Below, piece after piece: positions 10,945-22,375 of a DNA stretch of 64,000 nucleotides (its first letter is position 1; each line of letters starts with the position of its first letter). Origin of the DNA: Prostheceraeus crozeri. Its lineage: Eukaryota > Platyhelminthes > Polycladida > Euryleptidae. The notes under the pieces were generated by a model. It was not told the origin of the DNA. It worked only from the letters and a program-made list of their open reading frames with translations, and did not search any database. Made by a program: the position numbers and the translations under genes. Location: the NCBI GenBank assembly GCA_907163375.1, contig CAJQUW010010344.1, positions 1-64,000 of the forward strand, read 5' to 3'.

Positions 10945-11430
10945 ATGTACAAGATCTCTGGCAATGGATTTGATGGTTTCCAAACGACATGCGGTTCTAC
11001 AGAAAGACATGTTTCCTTCAAACTCCGTGAGCAGGTTCGCCTCAATTTTCTTATTGCAGCCACGGCATAAGCCATCATGACTGCGACTCCGATCGATGGG
11101 TTTCGAATGTGATACCGTTGGAGCATGCGAGCTCGACAAGGTTGTTGACGAGGTGGAGCGTGGAGTGGTTGAAGCTTCAGCTATAGGTCGCCGAGGCAGT
11201 GTGACCGATGACGGAGTGAGCGGCTGTTTTGGTGTGACCGAAGAACCTGCGATGGAGTGTCGAGGAGCTAATGACGGAGGTTCTGATGGGGATGAAAATG
11301 ATTGAGCCGGACGTGTCAAAGTGGAAGTATTCCTCGATCTCGCAGAAACAGCACGATTCGGAGATGGGGCATCAGGCTGATCAAAGATATTGGCCACTTT
11401 CCTTTTATCTTCCCAGTATTCGTCGGCCAT
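10945..11430 (-). CDS. First coding exon of an unrecognised protein (Ser/Pro-rich, Cys motif)
   Basis: Minus strand. A TTTTTTCAG acceptor lies four bases before the ATG at 11430-11428, so a 5' UTR exon is expected upstream. The exon gives 162 codons and ends at a GTAAGA donor (10944-10939) in phase 0; reading through instead would stop at 10912. The protein begins MADEYWEDKRKVANIFDQ, has a long Ser/Pro/Thr-rich disordered stretch (about residues 20-115), then a cysteine motif CRGCNKKI...FCRTAC (CxxC, 20 residues, CxxxC) near residues 121-148, which could bind zinc. I do not recognise the family. Open length, acceptor, donor and low repetitiveness make it a probable host gene. The next exon may be 9376-9474. 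Confidence 0.6.
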
Positions 11431-12868
11431 ATCTCTGAAAAAATATGCATTGATTTATATTTTCCGCGAAATGTATTTCATATTTTTAAATTATATTCAA
11501 AATACAATTTCAAATATTTAGTATTCTAAATCTATTTATTCGTTTCTCTTATTTTAAATCTATCACAACTTCCACTGTGTTGACAGCGAAAATGAAGTTT
11601 GGAGGATTGATTCTTAGTGTGAATTTGTACATACATTTCCGTCATATAGAGGACATGAAAGATCCAAATGCACGGATTTACAACGCAGTCTAGTAAATCT
11701 TGATCACGCTTAGTTCCTATGATGAGGGGATTCCATTGATCCAGTACTCAACTATCCTTGCTATATGAACCTAGGACCCATGGATTCATTTAATTGGGAT
11801 GCCACGGATATGCCTACGTAACGAATTAATTGATGTACATTATTAAGTAGAGTTACACAAAAACAAACAGTTATAAATGCCATGAAAAGCAGACTGCATG
11901 AAACCCCCATATATATTTATTCAATTATTTCATTCACTAATAATTCACGAATGCCTACTGATTAAATTCATTAGTTTCAAAAATCAAAATGACTGATAAT
12001 CATCTCATAAAATATTTGCCTTCATTAGCTTAAACAATTAGACAGAAAATTTAATGAGATATTTAAGTAAAAAAACAATCAATAATATAATAATTAAATC
12101 TATCTCTATGTTAGTGCTTTCCTCCATACGAGATTTTAAGAATGGATAATTGATTGATAGAATTCATGAGATGCAATATTTAAAGTTGATATACAAATTC
12201 ACATGATGACTAAAAAGTCAGTATGAGATGTTTGACAGTCACATTTTCCTTGAAATTGGTGGAGCTCCAAATCCGCTGTTCGGCCGCATCGAACGTCCGG
12301 TGCGCAATAGATTGAATCATTGTCCGTGATACATCTTCGAAAGTCGAGTTCATACTTTTAGAAACAATTGTAGGTCATTATACAAATCATCTAGGATCTT
12401 CTTTTCGAATCCGCGCACCAGTAAGAGTCTTTATATCATGAAAAATTCGGCGTCTTTAACTGGTCTTTAACGACTGGTCTTTGGACTGGGTCTTTAACGA
12501 TTTAACCCGGACATCTTGACGACACGAACGCATCGATCAATGCAATCTGCTTCGCGATTCATCAATTTTAAGTTACACAACGTGTTCATTTGAACAGAAT
12601 CTATCGACATGTATCAAACCCCGCTGTTACAAAAAATACATTTAAGCTTTTTCATCGACACAGAGTGCACTCAATGAAACAAGTTCATGATGCATCTGTC
12701 ACCATATCAGTTACAGCGTGTCCCGAATACAATAGAGCTCACATTTAATTGGTGGGCGGATTCTTTATGAGCGCGCAGATTAAACGATACTGGTGGGCAG
12801 ATTCTAAAGAAGATCCATCATTTATAATACGAGGTTTGTGAATAACAAACGCCTAGGCCTACATATGC
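11431..12868. other. Intergenic or intronic, nothing recognised
   Basis: AT-rich with no bounded element or exon I can support. A short run of 'ggtctttaac' variants lies at about 12450-12500. Confidence 0.5.
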
Positions 12869-12869
12869 T

Positions 12870-13860
12870 TTAAAACCCTCAGAAGACTGAGGTATAATAC
12901 TGACGTTGAAGACCAAGGGTAATTATTTCTATCACCTTAACTAATCGATAATCCTACCGCATAGTAATGCAGGAGGAATGTTAAGGGAATATTTAAGACT
13001 TTTTTTGAGGATTCTGTTATCAAGAAAATATGCAAAAAAGGGATGAAGATTGCCATTAACGTGTCTACTATTACTAGTAGGTAAAGGCCTATACATAGGT
13101 CCTATCTCTTCTATTTTCATCAAATTTCATAATTTTAATGCATGGGTATTGGATATTAGCTTGACGCCTCCTACTATCAAGAAGACATGATAATCCGACC
13201 TACATGGACTCAATTGATAGTAGGACCTACATGTAATTTTAATTGATAGTTCTTCGATCCATTGCAGACTATCCTTGCCGTTGACTGTAGGCCTACATGC
13301 AGTAATAACAGTATATTGTTGTCATTCGCTACGGCACTTGCACACTATGTTAGTCGATTTCCTATGCCTTCCACACACAGGTTCATTGCATTCGGTGCAG
13401 ATATTTGAAGTTGGAGTGCAGTTCGAGTCGGCTTCCATGCATCTCATACAGCGTCGCATTCTGTTTACTTCGATTTGTTCTCACTCCAACCTTCGTGGCC
13501 TACTTAACCCGTCATCGCTTGCCAGCAACCAAGCACTCGCGTCTGCTTGCACAAAAGTCGACATGCAGGGCATCTGAATGAATAAGAGTCTAAAGCTGGT
13601 CTTCCAGTTTGTGAAGGTGAAATAATCGCTATTTGCAGTTACACTGCAAAATGTTAAAATTCAACACCATCGATTGTATATTTTGAAGCATTACGTCATG
13701 CAAGCAAAACGCTAATAACGGAAAAACAATACTGCACTTTGTCTGGACTAGCAAAAAAAGTCAGATGATATGAGAACGCACTTTTCCGCAGAATGTTACG
13801 TTTGATCAACATTTTTACCGAGGTGATTAAAATAATCACCCTTGGTCTTCTGAGGGTTAA
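12870..13860 (-). mobile_element. piggyBac-like remnant with TTAA target sites
   Basis: TTAA occurs at both edges (12870-12873, 13857-13860), followed inward by CCCTCAGAAGACC-type inverted ends continuing to 'aagggtgattatt'; the left end has an extra 22 bp. About 980 bp remain, including a piggyBac C-terminal Cys-rich domain on the minus strand. TTAA plus a CCC start is the piggyBac signature. The two pieces of evidence are independent and agree. Confidence 0.65.
13331..13475 (-). pseudogene. piggyBac transposase C-terminal cysteine-rich domain (relic)
   Basis: Minus-strand frame with 'NRMRRCMRCMEADSNCTPTS', then ICTECNEPVCGRHRK and VCKC. The spacing (CxxC, CxxC, C, H, CxC) is that of the Cys-rich/RING-like DNA-binding tail of piggyBac transposases. 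An in-frame TGA lies just upstream and no catalytic core is left. Confidence 0.6.
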
Positions 13861-14851
13861 CCTCTGCCCCGTTTTTCGCCAACCCGTCCGGAAATTTTGC
13901 TCTAGTTTCTGAAATATCACATGTTTGATACTGCACTTTTCAGTATCCTACTTCTTGCACATTTTTGATATGATAAAAATATTTTGAATTTGGCCCACTG
14001 AAACATCAAATACATGATCTTGATTCAAAAAACCATCCGCAAAATTTTGAATATTTTCGTTTTCTAGCATATCATATGGTCGTTTTGGTTATTATTTGAT
14101 TTAAAATGAAATGTCAATGATGTTGCTTTACACCAATGATCTACACTGATCTAAGAGCACACACAATTGTCTGCATTGTCTCATACTTCTCGTAAATGTG
14201 TTAATAGCAATTCAATATGTAAAACAATAGTTCTCCAATTTTGCGGAATAAAAATGCTGAGTGTATTTTAGACTTGCTACTTCATGCTCTACTTTGATTT
14301 ATGTATGTTCTAGTTAATTCTATCGAAACTCATCTTGCGGAGAGGTGGAGATGGGCTGTCGTATTTTGATAGATTTGCCGGAATTTAATGAATCCCTATG
14401 TGATCTGTTGAGTTGTATTCAGTATGCATCAATTGGACATCAATTGGATTTCTATAGGATTATATGAATGCATAATGGTGTCAACATAATTATTTTCAAA
14501 GCTGTTAGCCCCTAGCTTTCAATAATGCTGATTTTTAACACATGGTCACAGAAACGAAAATTTTTCAAAAACAAATTCAAATTTTAGCATGCTATTGAGG
14601 CCTATAGAATATCTGTGACTGTGAAAAAAAGATACCACCACTAATTTCTGGTGTGAAATATATTACCCATTCATTCAGACTTGGTTTGTTAATGAATTAA
14701 GGAGATAATCTACTGAGGAACGTGTTTTGAAAAAATACCCAAGCGAGGCGAGGGTTAAATTATGTCCTTACATTACTTATATTCACATGTATGTATCTCT
14801 CATTAAATTGATCTTTATCCCTTGACCTCGCAATGTTTGTAACCTTGGAAC
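13861..14851. other. Intergenic, nothing recognised
   Basis: AT-rich. 'gcgagggttaaa' near 14750 resembles the piggyBac end at 13850 but has no partner that I can see. Confidence 0.4.
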
Positions 14852-14987
14852 TTGCAACAGGCCTGTGATTAGCCCACGAGAAAAATTGAGGATTTTTTTG
14901 AAAAATTTGAGGAATGGAAACGGAGCCTCGTATGATAACTGCAAGAAAAACTCCAAACTTAAGCATGGATTTTGGACCAAACTTCAA

Positions 14988-15709
14988 TTGTAAGTGAAGT
15001 CCGCTAACGTGCGGAAAACACATATAATAGAATATAAAAATTATTTGTATATAAAAAATATGTAAGATAGTCCTGAAAAGGACTCATTAAGCATTCACTG
15101 GGCTGGACAAACGGATTCGCAAAAGTTCACAAAAGGCAAGAACGAAAATATAAAAATAAAATTGGACAAAACAACAAAACACTAAAACAAATATTTACAG
15201 GGGCTCATCAGCAAGATGACCACCTGCTTTCGTCTCCTTTCGGGTCCTTTAACATCTTGGACGAATAAGCAGTGTAGGACCACGTCATAGGCGTACCCCA
15301 TAAAACAAAATAAAAATAAAATACACAGAAATAACGGTACTCAAAATACTGCGGATGCACTCATATCATACCACATTGGACGGACAATATTGACTGCTTG
15401 AAAACAAGCCAAACTTAAGCAGGAGTGAAAAATGCTTACGTAGAAGTTTCTCCATGCATCTTCTTAAATCACACAAAAGATAGCCTCTTTTTGTAAACAA
15501 TTGGCATGTGATTTTAATCTTATCAACAACATCGCATTAATGTGAGCAAATAAGCAAATATCTTAAAACTTGACCTGCAAAAATTGTACTACCCATATAG
15601 GACTGAAGAAGACTTTCAGGAAAGGTGAACAATACAACTTCAAAAGGGAGATCATCAACCTTGTGATACACTAATGAGTGGACTCCATCTTGAAAAGGAC
15701 TGATATTAA
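14988..15709 (-). mobile_element. 722-bp insertion of unknown type inside copy 1
   Basis: Copy 2 reads straight through this point (ACTTCAAGTCATG), while copy 1 is interrupted, with CAA repeated at 14985-14987 and 15710-15712. The insert has no clear inverted ends and no long frame. It holds a 16-nt hairpin at 15069-15084 and AT-rich flanks. Confidence 0.6.
15069..15084 (-). other. Histone-type 3' stem-loop look-alike
   Basis: On the minus strand AGTCCT-TTTC-AGGACT: a 6-bp stem and 4-nt loop, the geometry and loop (UUUC) of metazoan histone mRNA 3' ends, with A-U in place of the usual first G-C pair. No histone gene is near, so it may be coincidence. Confidence 0.3.
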
Positions 15710-15839
15710 CAAGTCATGAAAGTCACAACAAAGAAGGTAATCCCGGATTTGACCACACCACACTTTTTGAAGTTGCGAATACTACAAAGGGATATTGGCA
15801 TGGTCATAATCACTTCCCGCGGTGTTACGAAATTTATTT

Positions 15840-16017
15840 GTTAACCTCAAATACCATCTGCTTAGAATGTATCGAACAGAGGATGTCAGATCAAGCTGCT
15901 GATATCGCTGTGCTTCACGCTATCGTCTCTAATTCAATTATGCTTGTCAGATTTGTATACTGTAATTCTTTTGAATGTAGGGAATATAGCTACTTGCATC
16001 TGGGGCTTTGTCACGAT
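15840..16017 (+). other. Open stretch conserved between the two hAT-like copies
   Basis: The frame reading 'ICLECIEQRMSDQAADIAVL' is also open in copy 2 on the opposite strand (about 38170-38470), where the same segment differs by a few conservative changes. It could be a leftover transposase or captured exon, or just sequence shared by descent. I do not recognise it. Confidence 0.3.
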
Positions 16018-16659
16018 TAATTTTTACGCATTTTAAACAAACTTAGGAGGAGAGTAACCCATTATAGAGAGCCTAAAAAGTTGACGGAATGCTTGTGGCT
16101 TAAAATCATACAGTAATATATTATGAAGGATACGCCATATTTCACACTAATTTATTGACATTACTTAATACTGCATAAGTTTTGGTGGCTCTTGTTTACA
16201 TGTTAGCGCTTTGATCATACCGCTCCGATCTACATTCAAATGAGCATGAATTCTCTCATACGACACAAAACAACTATCAGGAACACCCTTGCCAGTTAAG
16301 TTGTTGGTCTGATCTAGGCAAGGAGTGAAAGATTATCACCTCTATTCGCATGAAGTTCCGTGGACATATTGACATCCACATCTTGCAGCAGACTTAGGTT
16401 GAAAATCTACCGACCCAATTATCTGTGGTTTGAATGTCTTAATTAATCTAAGTTCACATACAACGATAAACAATGTATGCATTACTTTCAAATCAAGTTG
16501 TGTTCAGCAAACTATGAAAACGATCTATAAGTGAATAATTCATCCAGGATAAATGTCGATCGGCAGACCCTGGAAAACGGAGCTGCTAAGACTCATCGGA
16601 TAGCAGAGCCTCATAAGCTTCCACCCCCGCACGCTAGCGACCAGGAGGCAGATAGACAC

Positions 16660-17168
16660 CACTGTTGCGATTCTTGGCGTAGGGTAAAAAAAACGCGCAA
16701 GGTCGAAAAACACGCGCACATGTACGAGTATTTCCTTCCAAATAAGCCAAAATGGCAACTATGATCGCTAATATTTGATGAAACGAATTTTCACAAAGCT
16801 TAAATTTGCAGATCAGATAGTAAGAGCTTTGGTATTTTTCAGGACAAGTCAAATAAACACGTCCCTTAAGTGGTAGATGCATACGAGCAGTGGGCCTATA
16901 GGCTATCCATTGAGTGAGATGTTAATGAACCTAAATGATCTTTGATAGGCTATACATGTGGCTTATCTAGAAACTGCATGCAATTTGAAATTTTGATATC
17001 TTAATTTTGATATTTTAGAACCAAAGTTTTCTATTATCAAAAATTAAAAATAGAAGTCGAAAACTTAAAAAAACGCACAAAATGGATAAAAATGGAAAAA
17101 ACACGCTTACACGAGCAAATTGTCAAAAAAACGCGCGGGCGTGTAAACACGCGCGTATCGCAACACTG
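16660..17168. mobile_element. hAT-type MITE, 509 bp, with 8-bp target duplication
   Basis: Ends CACTGTTGCGA and (reversed) CAGTGTTGCGA, flanked by perfect 8-bp copies of ATAGACAC (16652-16659, 17169-17176). The related element at 36786-38599 has a single ATAGACAC at the same place, an empty site that confirms the insertion. The inside is rich in 'aaaaacgcg' type repeats and has no transposase. Confidence 0.9.
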
Positions 17169-17948
17169 ATAGACACTAAATTTAGAGACCATCCGCTTTA
17201 CTCCGTCGGATGTGTTCATGTTCAGCGGAGATAAATGGAATAAAATGAGTGAAACAAGAGCTTCAGCTGATAAGAGCACTGAAACCCAAGTGGGCTGCCT
17301 ATACGTCATCATATAATGTAAGTAGAAGATCGAAATGTTTAAGTTCTTTAAGAAGTACACGCATACATTTGACAATGGCAACCATATAGTCGCAGAAGCA
17401 TCTAATGAAGGCTGTGAAACAGGTCAAGATAATTAATGGAAATAATTGAATGTGCCTTTTATTGTTGGAATTCTACGCAACATCATGAAGTTTGAAGTAA
17501 AAAATTGCTTGCAGTGTTCAAATATACTATTTCTGTAGGTTGATCGCAGTGTTTCACCTATTGAATACGTGAAAGCGTTGAACTAGGGAGTTCGAGGAAC
17601 AATAACTTCAGACAACTTCTCTGCTTAGCAAAATAAGTCCGGCCTATCCCGAACATCTGCAGCCTTGTAGCTTCCACAAATGAAAACGACGTGAAACAAG
17701 AGAAAGTTATAAATCATGATTGATTCACGCTTAGCAGTCAGGTTGTAGGATGCAAGTTATAGGATTCTATCTTAGATTCGTGATTGGAAGTTTAGATATC
17801 ATCATTCGCTTAAGACAATACATCATCCTATATTTAGTCTGAAATGTGTCACATTTGAGTAATTTCTCTGTGTTTAGTTATATTTGAGGATTTGAGGATT
17901 AAAAAATATATTAGAGGAATCTGAGGAGTAATCACAGGCCTGTTGTAA

Positions 17949-18130
17949 TTACAGCGTCTACCGAATGATCCTTATAGACTAAATAAAGAGTATCATCATC
18001 AATAGTGTGAAGTGGGGTGCGGTGATATTCAGTGTTTTCTTCTGATCGATCTAGATCACTGACCCTAATCAAAACTCTGCTTTCTTTTGCAAAAGAGGTA
18101 GTTCCTTCAAAATGAACCACATTATGCAAG
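17949..18130 (-). pseudogene. Open frame split by the 14858-17942 element (left half)
   Basis: Minus-strand frame with 'RVLIRVSDLDRSEENTEYHR' and 'TIDDDTLYLVYKDHSVDAVI', ending at the insertion. The frame resumes exactly in phase beyond the element (14851 down to about 14760, 'NIARSRDKDQFNERYIHVNI') when the element and one duplication are removed. Possible acceptors lie near 18070-18090 and a GTAAGG donor near 14770. It may be an exon interrupted by a transposon, or an older element. Not recognised. Confidence 0.35.
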
Positions 18131-18842
18131 TGCACATTTTATCATCTTCACTTAACACTGAGTCAATGAGTTATCACGCTAAGTTTTATTATAGAGTATA
18201 GTAATCTATTTATCAATCTCTCAGAATTCAGCGTCTTGTCTCCCCCATACCAGCAAGTACATGATCAAATATATCGGCTGTCAAGGCAACAGAAAACAAT
18301 AACTAAACAGCAGCAGAGGTATATTAACTTATTTATAAAACACAATATGCAAACGATGCAGCTGGTTGATATGAACGAAAATAATTGGACGGATTTTCAT
18401 TTTTCACTGGAAACTGTACAGAAAAGAAAATCTCCGCTATCAGTACTTCAAGTGGACGGATGATTCATCAATAAACAAAAAAGTATCAACGCAATAGTGA
18501 TGCAAGAAAATCACAGTTAATTCAAAGGAAACAGCTAGACCAAAGACTATAGATGGTGCAAAGAATAGACTTCATTGAATCATGAAAGACATAGATATCC
18601 ACATTCAATACGAGAACTTCTATGATATCTCTTCATTAAATAGTATTTAAAGATGGGTTCGATGTCTTGTGCTTGACCTATCAGTTTTCATAATCATCCG
18701 AAGTTTAATCTTTACCCATCCATAGTTTTGGCTAAGACTGACGAATATCGTCGAGTATGAGACCACTAATGAGAAAAAGCGTTCATCTTTTATACCACAC
18801 TTTCTGCGTCATGTGAAATCCTTCTGCAGTCACTGTTAAGTA

Positions 18843-20647
18843 TCACTCAGTTTCCTGCAAGATGTAGAGGCTTCGATCAGCGATTCCAAGTTCGTGAAAG
18901 GAACGGTTCCAATCTGACAAGACGCGCCGTTCTCCCGCTGCCACCAACTCGTACATGCGTCGACCTTCTTCCAAGTTATTTAGTGTTTCTCCATCATCGG
19001 ACATCTCCTTCAATCCATAAGCTAAAAGTGATTCTAAGCTATCAAATGAATTGAAGGTATTTTGTACACGTCGTCCATCAGGTAGACGAAGAGCAAGCTT
19101 TAGAGTAATATCACTACGGACTTCTGTTTCCGAAACAGACTGAGAGCGACGAGATACTTCATTGTCTCCAGAGATAGAAGGTAGAATGCGATATCTTGAT
19201 AGAGGACGCGAAGCGATTGTCGGAGGAGGTGACGCAGGAGATACAGTCCGAGATGCTGCAAATAGAAAATGCTAAGAGAATGATTTTCACTATGCTGTAT
19301 GAAAATAACGAATAACTTGTGTGTATAACTTCTATCTCAGGTGGCAATGGACATCAACATGAGTAGCGAATCAGTGCAGAACTATGTGAAAATGCCGCGG
19401 TTGAATTTTGCATAGACATCTGTAGGATCAAAGTGCAACATGAGACAATGAGGATATTTTATAATATGACACTATAATTCACGCCCTTCATTTCAAAAGA
19501 ACGACAATGAATGAAGGTTAGGAATTTTGAATCGAGCCGTACATATAGTGTTATTTTTCATCTGATGAGTTCTGAAAGGCGGATATTTTTACAATATTTA
19601 ATTTAATCATTGGAGCGTCGAACGAGAGATCATATAATATGTTGATGATAATAATGGAAGCAGTTGGATGAACAGTTTATGGAACATGTTGTCATCAAGA
19701 TTTTTGACAATTTGCAATAAATCTCATTTTATGAACTGTTCATGAGCATAACAACTATGGATGAACAGTACACAAAAAGCTGCCTTGATAGTTAGTAACA
19801 AAAGGAGACGCTTTTTTTGCATGAAGTTTAAACGGAATCAATCATGAAAAATGACAATCTTTTCAGGATGTAATTTGATAATATCTGCCACAAGGTAAGA
19901 GATAAAGTCACCTTTTTTATACATGTTTTATTTTGCGAAAATTGCCCGACGCGTTCCGTGTCGGTGGACAGTCTCAAGGGGAAAGTAAATACACAGAAGC
20001 TGAAAAATGTAAGTCTTTGGCCAGTGACAACACGCTAGATCAATTCATGTTTTCGGTTTTGCTTGTGGCTTGTACAACCCTATGAAGCGTGCCTCGGTCA
20101 CCGAGTTCATCTTTTTATCCAGGAAAGAAGCGCTCGATGTTCTTCACTCTATCGGAAACATCTTCACACATCAGAAACTTTAAATATTTTTCTATATGAA
20201 ATATCTCTCAATACAAGTGCTATACTTAGGACAAAAATCCTATTAGCATTAGATCGCGTTTTCCGCAGTGAATTATTTTTGCGATTGCAAGGCCTGCCAT
20301 GACTCAGGCAATCACATCAAATTGGTTTCTGACAATTTATAGAATCAGGGACCATCCTTATTTTCAAGTATTTCGAGCACTTCTTAAATCATCATATAAC
20401 CACACAATGCACTGTCGTAACGAGTGATAAAAATCAACAATTTTATTCATCAGTCACTCACTTTGTGGTGATGGAGTTACACCCGAAGGCAGGCTGTTGG
20501 CGCGAGCAGCACGCTGTCGACCGATATTTGATCGACGTGTTCGATTTGGTTGAGCAGCAGGTGGGTGAGGTTGGTGATACAAGGGAGGATGTGCCCGCTG
20601 ATGATCTCGGTTACCATCATCGTTTGCATGTTTCGATCTCAACATGC
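18843..20647 (-). CDS. UBX-domain protein, UBXN10-like (last two exons)
   Basis: Minus strand, join of 20647-20462 (186 bp; acceptor CTTGACAG, donor GTGAGT) and 19255-18843 (acceptor TATTTGCAG, stop TGA at 18845-18843). The exons join in phase. The first part is His/Pro/Arg/Ser-rich and disordered; the C-terminal about 80 residues form a UBX-like fold: LKLALRLPDGRRVQNTF at the first strands and RRVLSDWNRSFHELGI...LYILQE at the last. UBX domains bind p97/VCP. The last block (RRxLSD...L.E.GI..RS) most resembles UBXN10, a cilium-linked p97 adaptor, rather than FPR-motif UBX proteins. The 5' exons were not found. The UBX call is fairly firm; the UBXN10 link is inference. Confidence 0.6.
19256..20461. 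other. Intron between the two UBX exons
   Basis: Bounded by the GTGAGT donor (20461-20456) and TTTGCAG acceptor (19262-19256) on the minus strand. AT-rich; the plus-strand frame at 20063-20302 has no support. Confidence 0.5.
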
Positions 20648-22065
20648 CTGTCAAGACATGAAAATGAACCAAAGTCTAATTCATCGTCAATCGATAGTAC
20701 ATTGAAATGGAAGCACCAGTGATGGGTTGGTTCACTGATGTGTACACTCCACATGCACATCTATGAAAAATAGATGAATATGAGAATTTACACATTATGT
20801 GTAATCAAACAGTTACGACATCAGCTGCACATTAACCAAATTGCTCAAATTAAGTTGAATTTTTCTATCGATTAATCAAATGTGTCACAGAATTCAAACG
20901 ACATGAGAAATGTCAGACAAAGCCGCAGGCCGAGACTGACATCTAAGTAATGCATAGTAGCATTTTGTACCTATAGCTCGAGCCCTTAGATAATGGTCAT
21001 TAAGGCGTTCTTTATCAGATATAGTAACAACATCCAATTTTTTAATGGACATAAAATGCAAAAATTAAGAGTGTGTGGTCGCCCGAGCAACCTTGCATTC
21101 ATGTTCGATAGCAGTGGATAGTATTGTTAATCTAGCCATACCGAATAATAAAATTCTTATCAATACTTGCTAACAGTGATTCTTTAAAACGATTCTGAGC
21201 TAGATATAGAAATTTGCGAATTTTTACTACAAGAGTCATATTAAGGAAGTTTACGCCTCTCTGTGAAATTTCTTATCAGGTTATAATTTCGAAATTCATA
21301 CGTTAATGCAAAATTGTCCAACTCTTGTGATTATTAGGGGCTAAGGATATACTGATTCTCATTCGGTTATGCATTCCATGTATTTTACAATTTGGTAGCA
21401 GAGCGTGGTTCCTATAAATCACAGAAAACATCAATGTCAAGGTATCATCGACAATGCAAAAAAGAGACGTTTGGGCAATGAAAAGGGATCGAAGTATAGA
21501 GGACATTCACAGAGTTCCCGAAGAAGCAAAGAACCGCGTTGTTATTGTCGAAAGGCTTAGTAAGAAGACCACCAGCTATAAAATTAGAGGTTTCAGAGAT
21601 CGCCAAGGAAATTGGTGTGAAACAATTACTGCGACATTGGACTCTCTCTTGCGAAGGACTATCATCAACTAGCAATATAAGACCGCTCGGAGTATGCTTA
21701 GGGGTAAAAAAGATCAAAGGCGCGCAAAGAGGTCAAAGTGAGGCCAGATGACTTAAAATGGCTAGAAAACAGTATCTGACGTCATCACGACTCGTGAGAC
21801 TTTGAATGACCTTTTAGACCTTTGAAAATGATAGATGGGGGTAACATTTACAATATAAATAGGGTAGCATTGTGATAATATATCATGTGACTCCAAAATG
21901 CTCAGTTTTGTCGAAAATGATATTCTAGGACCGAATATCATTCCTTCATAGTGGAGAACGTGACCAGTGCAATGACATGGTATGAAACTAGAAAGTGATA
22001 ATCATCGACGAAACTAAGGATCTTAGAGCCATATAGTGCTTTGCCAACAGATATAAATGTCGTCT
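20648..22065. other. No confirmed gene; weak transposase-like traces
   Basis: Plus-strand frames at 21454-21751 contain 'NRVVIVERLSKKTTSYKI' and 'SEIAKEIGV', which resemble the helix-turn-helix of a Tc1-type transposase split by a frameshift. Too short to call an element. Confidence 0.3.
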
Positions 22066-22342
22066 ACTTTATCTATTTTTGAGGTCAAAATAGTCATTTG
22101 AGGTCACATAATCACTTCTATGGATATTTTTTAGCTAAAATGTCGTAATAAAGCACTTTATCTATTTTTGAGGTCAAAATAGTCATTTGAGGTCACATAA
22201 TCACTTCTATGGATATTTTTAGCTAAAATGTCGTAATAAAGCACGTTATCTATTTTTGAGGTCAAAATAGTCATTTGAGGTCACATAATCACTTCTATGG
22301 ATATTTTTAGCTAAAATGCCGTAATAAAGCATTTTATCCGGA
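22066..22342. repeat. 88-bp tandem repeat, three units plus a partial
   Basis: Units start at 22066, 22155 and 22243 (89, 88, 88 bp), with a partial from 22331. They differ by one or two bases, e.g. a T-run length and ACTTTATC/ACGTTATC. Each holds 'gaggtcaaaatagtcatttg' and 'gctaaaatgtcgtaataaag'. It directly abuts the Tc1 element. Confidence 0.9.
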
Positions 22343-22375
22343 TAGTAACGCATGTCCCAAAGTGAATGAAAACTA

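Larger units (their letters stand above)
14858..17942 (-). mobile_element. hAT-like non-autonomous element, copy 1 (carrying two later insertions)
   Basis: Ends CAGGCCTGTGATTA...TAATCACAGGCCTG, flanked by 6-bp duplications TTGCAA (14852-14857) and TTGTAA (17943-17948), one mismatch. Without the insertions at 14988-15709 and 16660-17168 the element is about 1.85 kb, close to the 1814 bp of its inverted relative at 36786-38599. Subterminal AT-rich 'ttgaggat/attcctcaaa' repeats lie inside both ends. No transposase is recognisable. The hAT assignment rests on CAG ends and flanking duplications. Confidence 0.8.

Noticed and set aside
13275-13577. Plus-strand 100-residue frame
   Set aside because: It is the antisense of the piggyBac Cys-rich relic.
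15190-15260. Hammerhead ribozyme (CTGATGAG and GACGAAAG on the minus strand)
   Set aside because: The two core boxes are in the wrong order and no stem II joins them.
21454-21751. A new gene or full Tc1 element
   Set aside because: Only a short helix-turn-helix-like trace over two frames; no ends, no catalytic motif.
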